A DNA stretch of 6,200 nucleotides. It comes from CAZAKZ01 sp964485695 (lineage in GTDB: Bacteria > Planctomycetota > JAFGQW01). The first letter of the stretch is position 1, and each line of letters starts with the position of its first letter. The stretch is from the NCBI GenBank assembly GCA_964485695.1, contig CAZAKZ010000239.1, positions 1 to 6,200 on the forward strand, given 5' to 3'. A program made the translations under genes and the position numbers. Under the pieces are notes generated by a model, which was not told where the DNA came from, searched no databases, and saw only the letters and a list, made by a program, of their open reading frames with translations. Positions 6,177 to 6,200 of this stretch are shown here, piece by piece.

Positions 6177-6200
6177 GATAAACATGCACGAGTTTGTCCG

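Noticed and set aside
1..6200. CRISPR array, tRNA, rRNA, integrase site or toxin-antitoxin pair
   Set aside because: I looked for regularly spaced repeats, T-loop-like tRNA motifs, rRNA words and paired small genes and saw none.

Overview
The window reads as bacterial, GC-rich chromosomal (or metagenome-contig) DNA. Two genes have well-formed sigma-70-type promoters, and one has a Shine-Dalgarno-like site. The lineage cannot be fixed from the sequence. A large secreted-type glycosidase, an orphan AAA ATPase and a HEAT-repeat protein would suit several environmental phyla (Acidobacteriota and Planctomycetota, for example), but that is a guess. There are no tRNA or rRNA genes, no CRISPR array and no recognisable transposase.

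Layout. Positions 1-934 hold no gene I can defend. They begin with an AT-rich stretch (about 1-125), become GC-rich, and carry a perfect 10-bp inverted repeat (304-332) and a 14-bp palindrome (639-652). At 935-963 lies a strong promoter for a 994-residue clan GH-A glycoside hydrolase (1012-3996, +). This protein has a catalytic TIM barrel, with acid/base Glu492 in an Asn-Glu-Pro motif and nucleophile Glu658 in a Ser-Glu-Thr-Gly motif. The barrel is flanked by two mutually similar amidotransferase-like (non-catalytic Rossmann) segments. It converges, across a 71-bp gap containing a short hairpin, with a 398-residue AAA-type ATPase on the minus strand (4068-5264) that has a C-terminal winged-helix-like region. 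The ATPase promoter is near consensus, with its -10 box ending 6 bp before the ATG, so the mRNA is predicted to be leaderless. A tandem 9-bp repeat sits just upstream of its -35 box. Divergent from it is a small HEAT-repeat protein (about 5540-6115, +) with visibly lower GC and no clear translation signals. The window ends in an unassigned stretch with a perfect 12-bp palindrome.

How the genes relate. The three genes are separate transcription units (convergent, then divergent), with different base compositions and no shared pathway visible. The glycosidase probably acts on a plant- or microbe-derived beta-linked saccharide outside the cytoplasm. The ATPase and the HEAT protein have no assignable pathway. 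I see no convincing new multi-gene system. The most interesting points are the leaderless ATPase promoter with its upstream repeat, and the duplicated domain that brackets the glycosidase.
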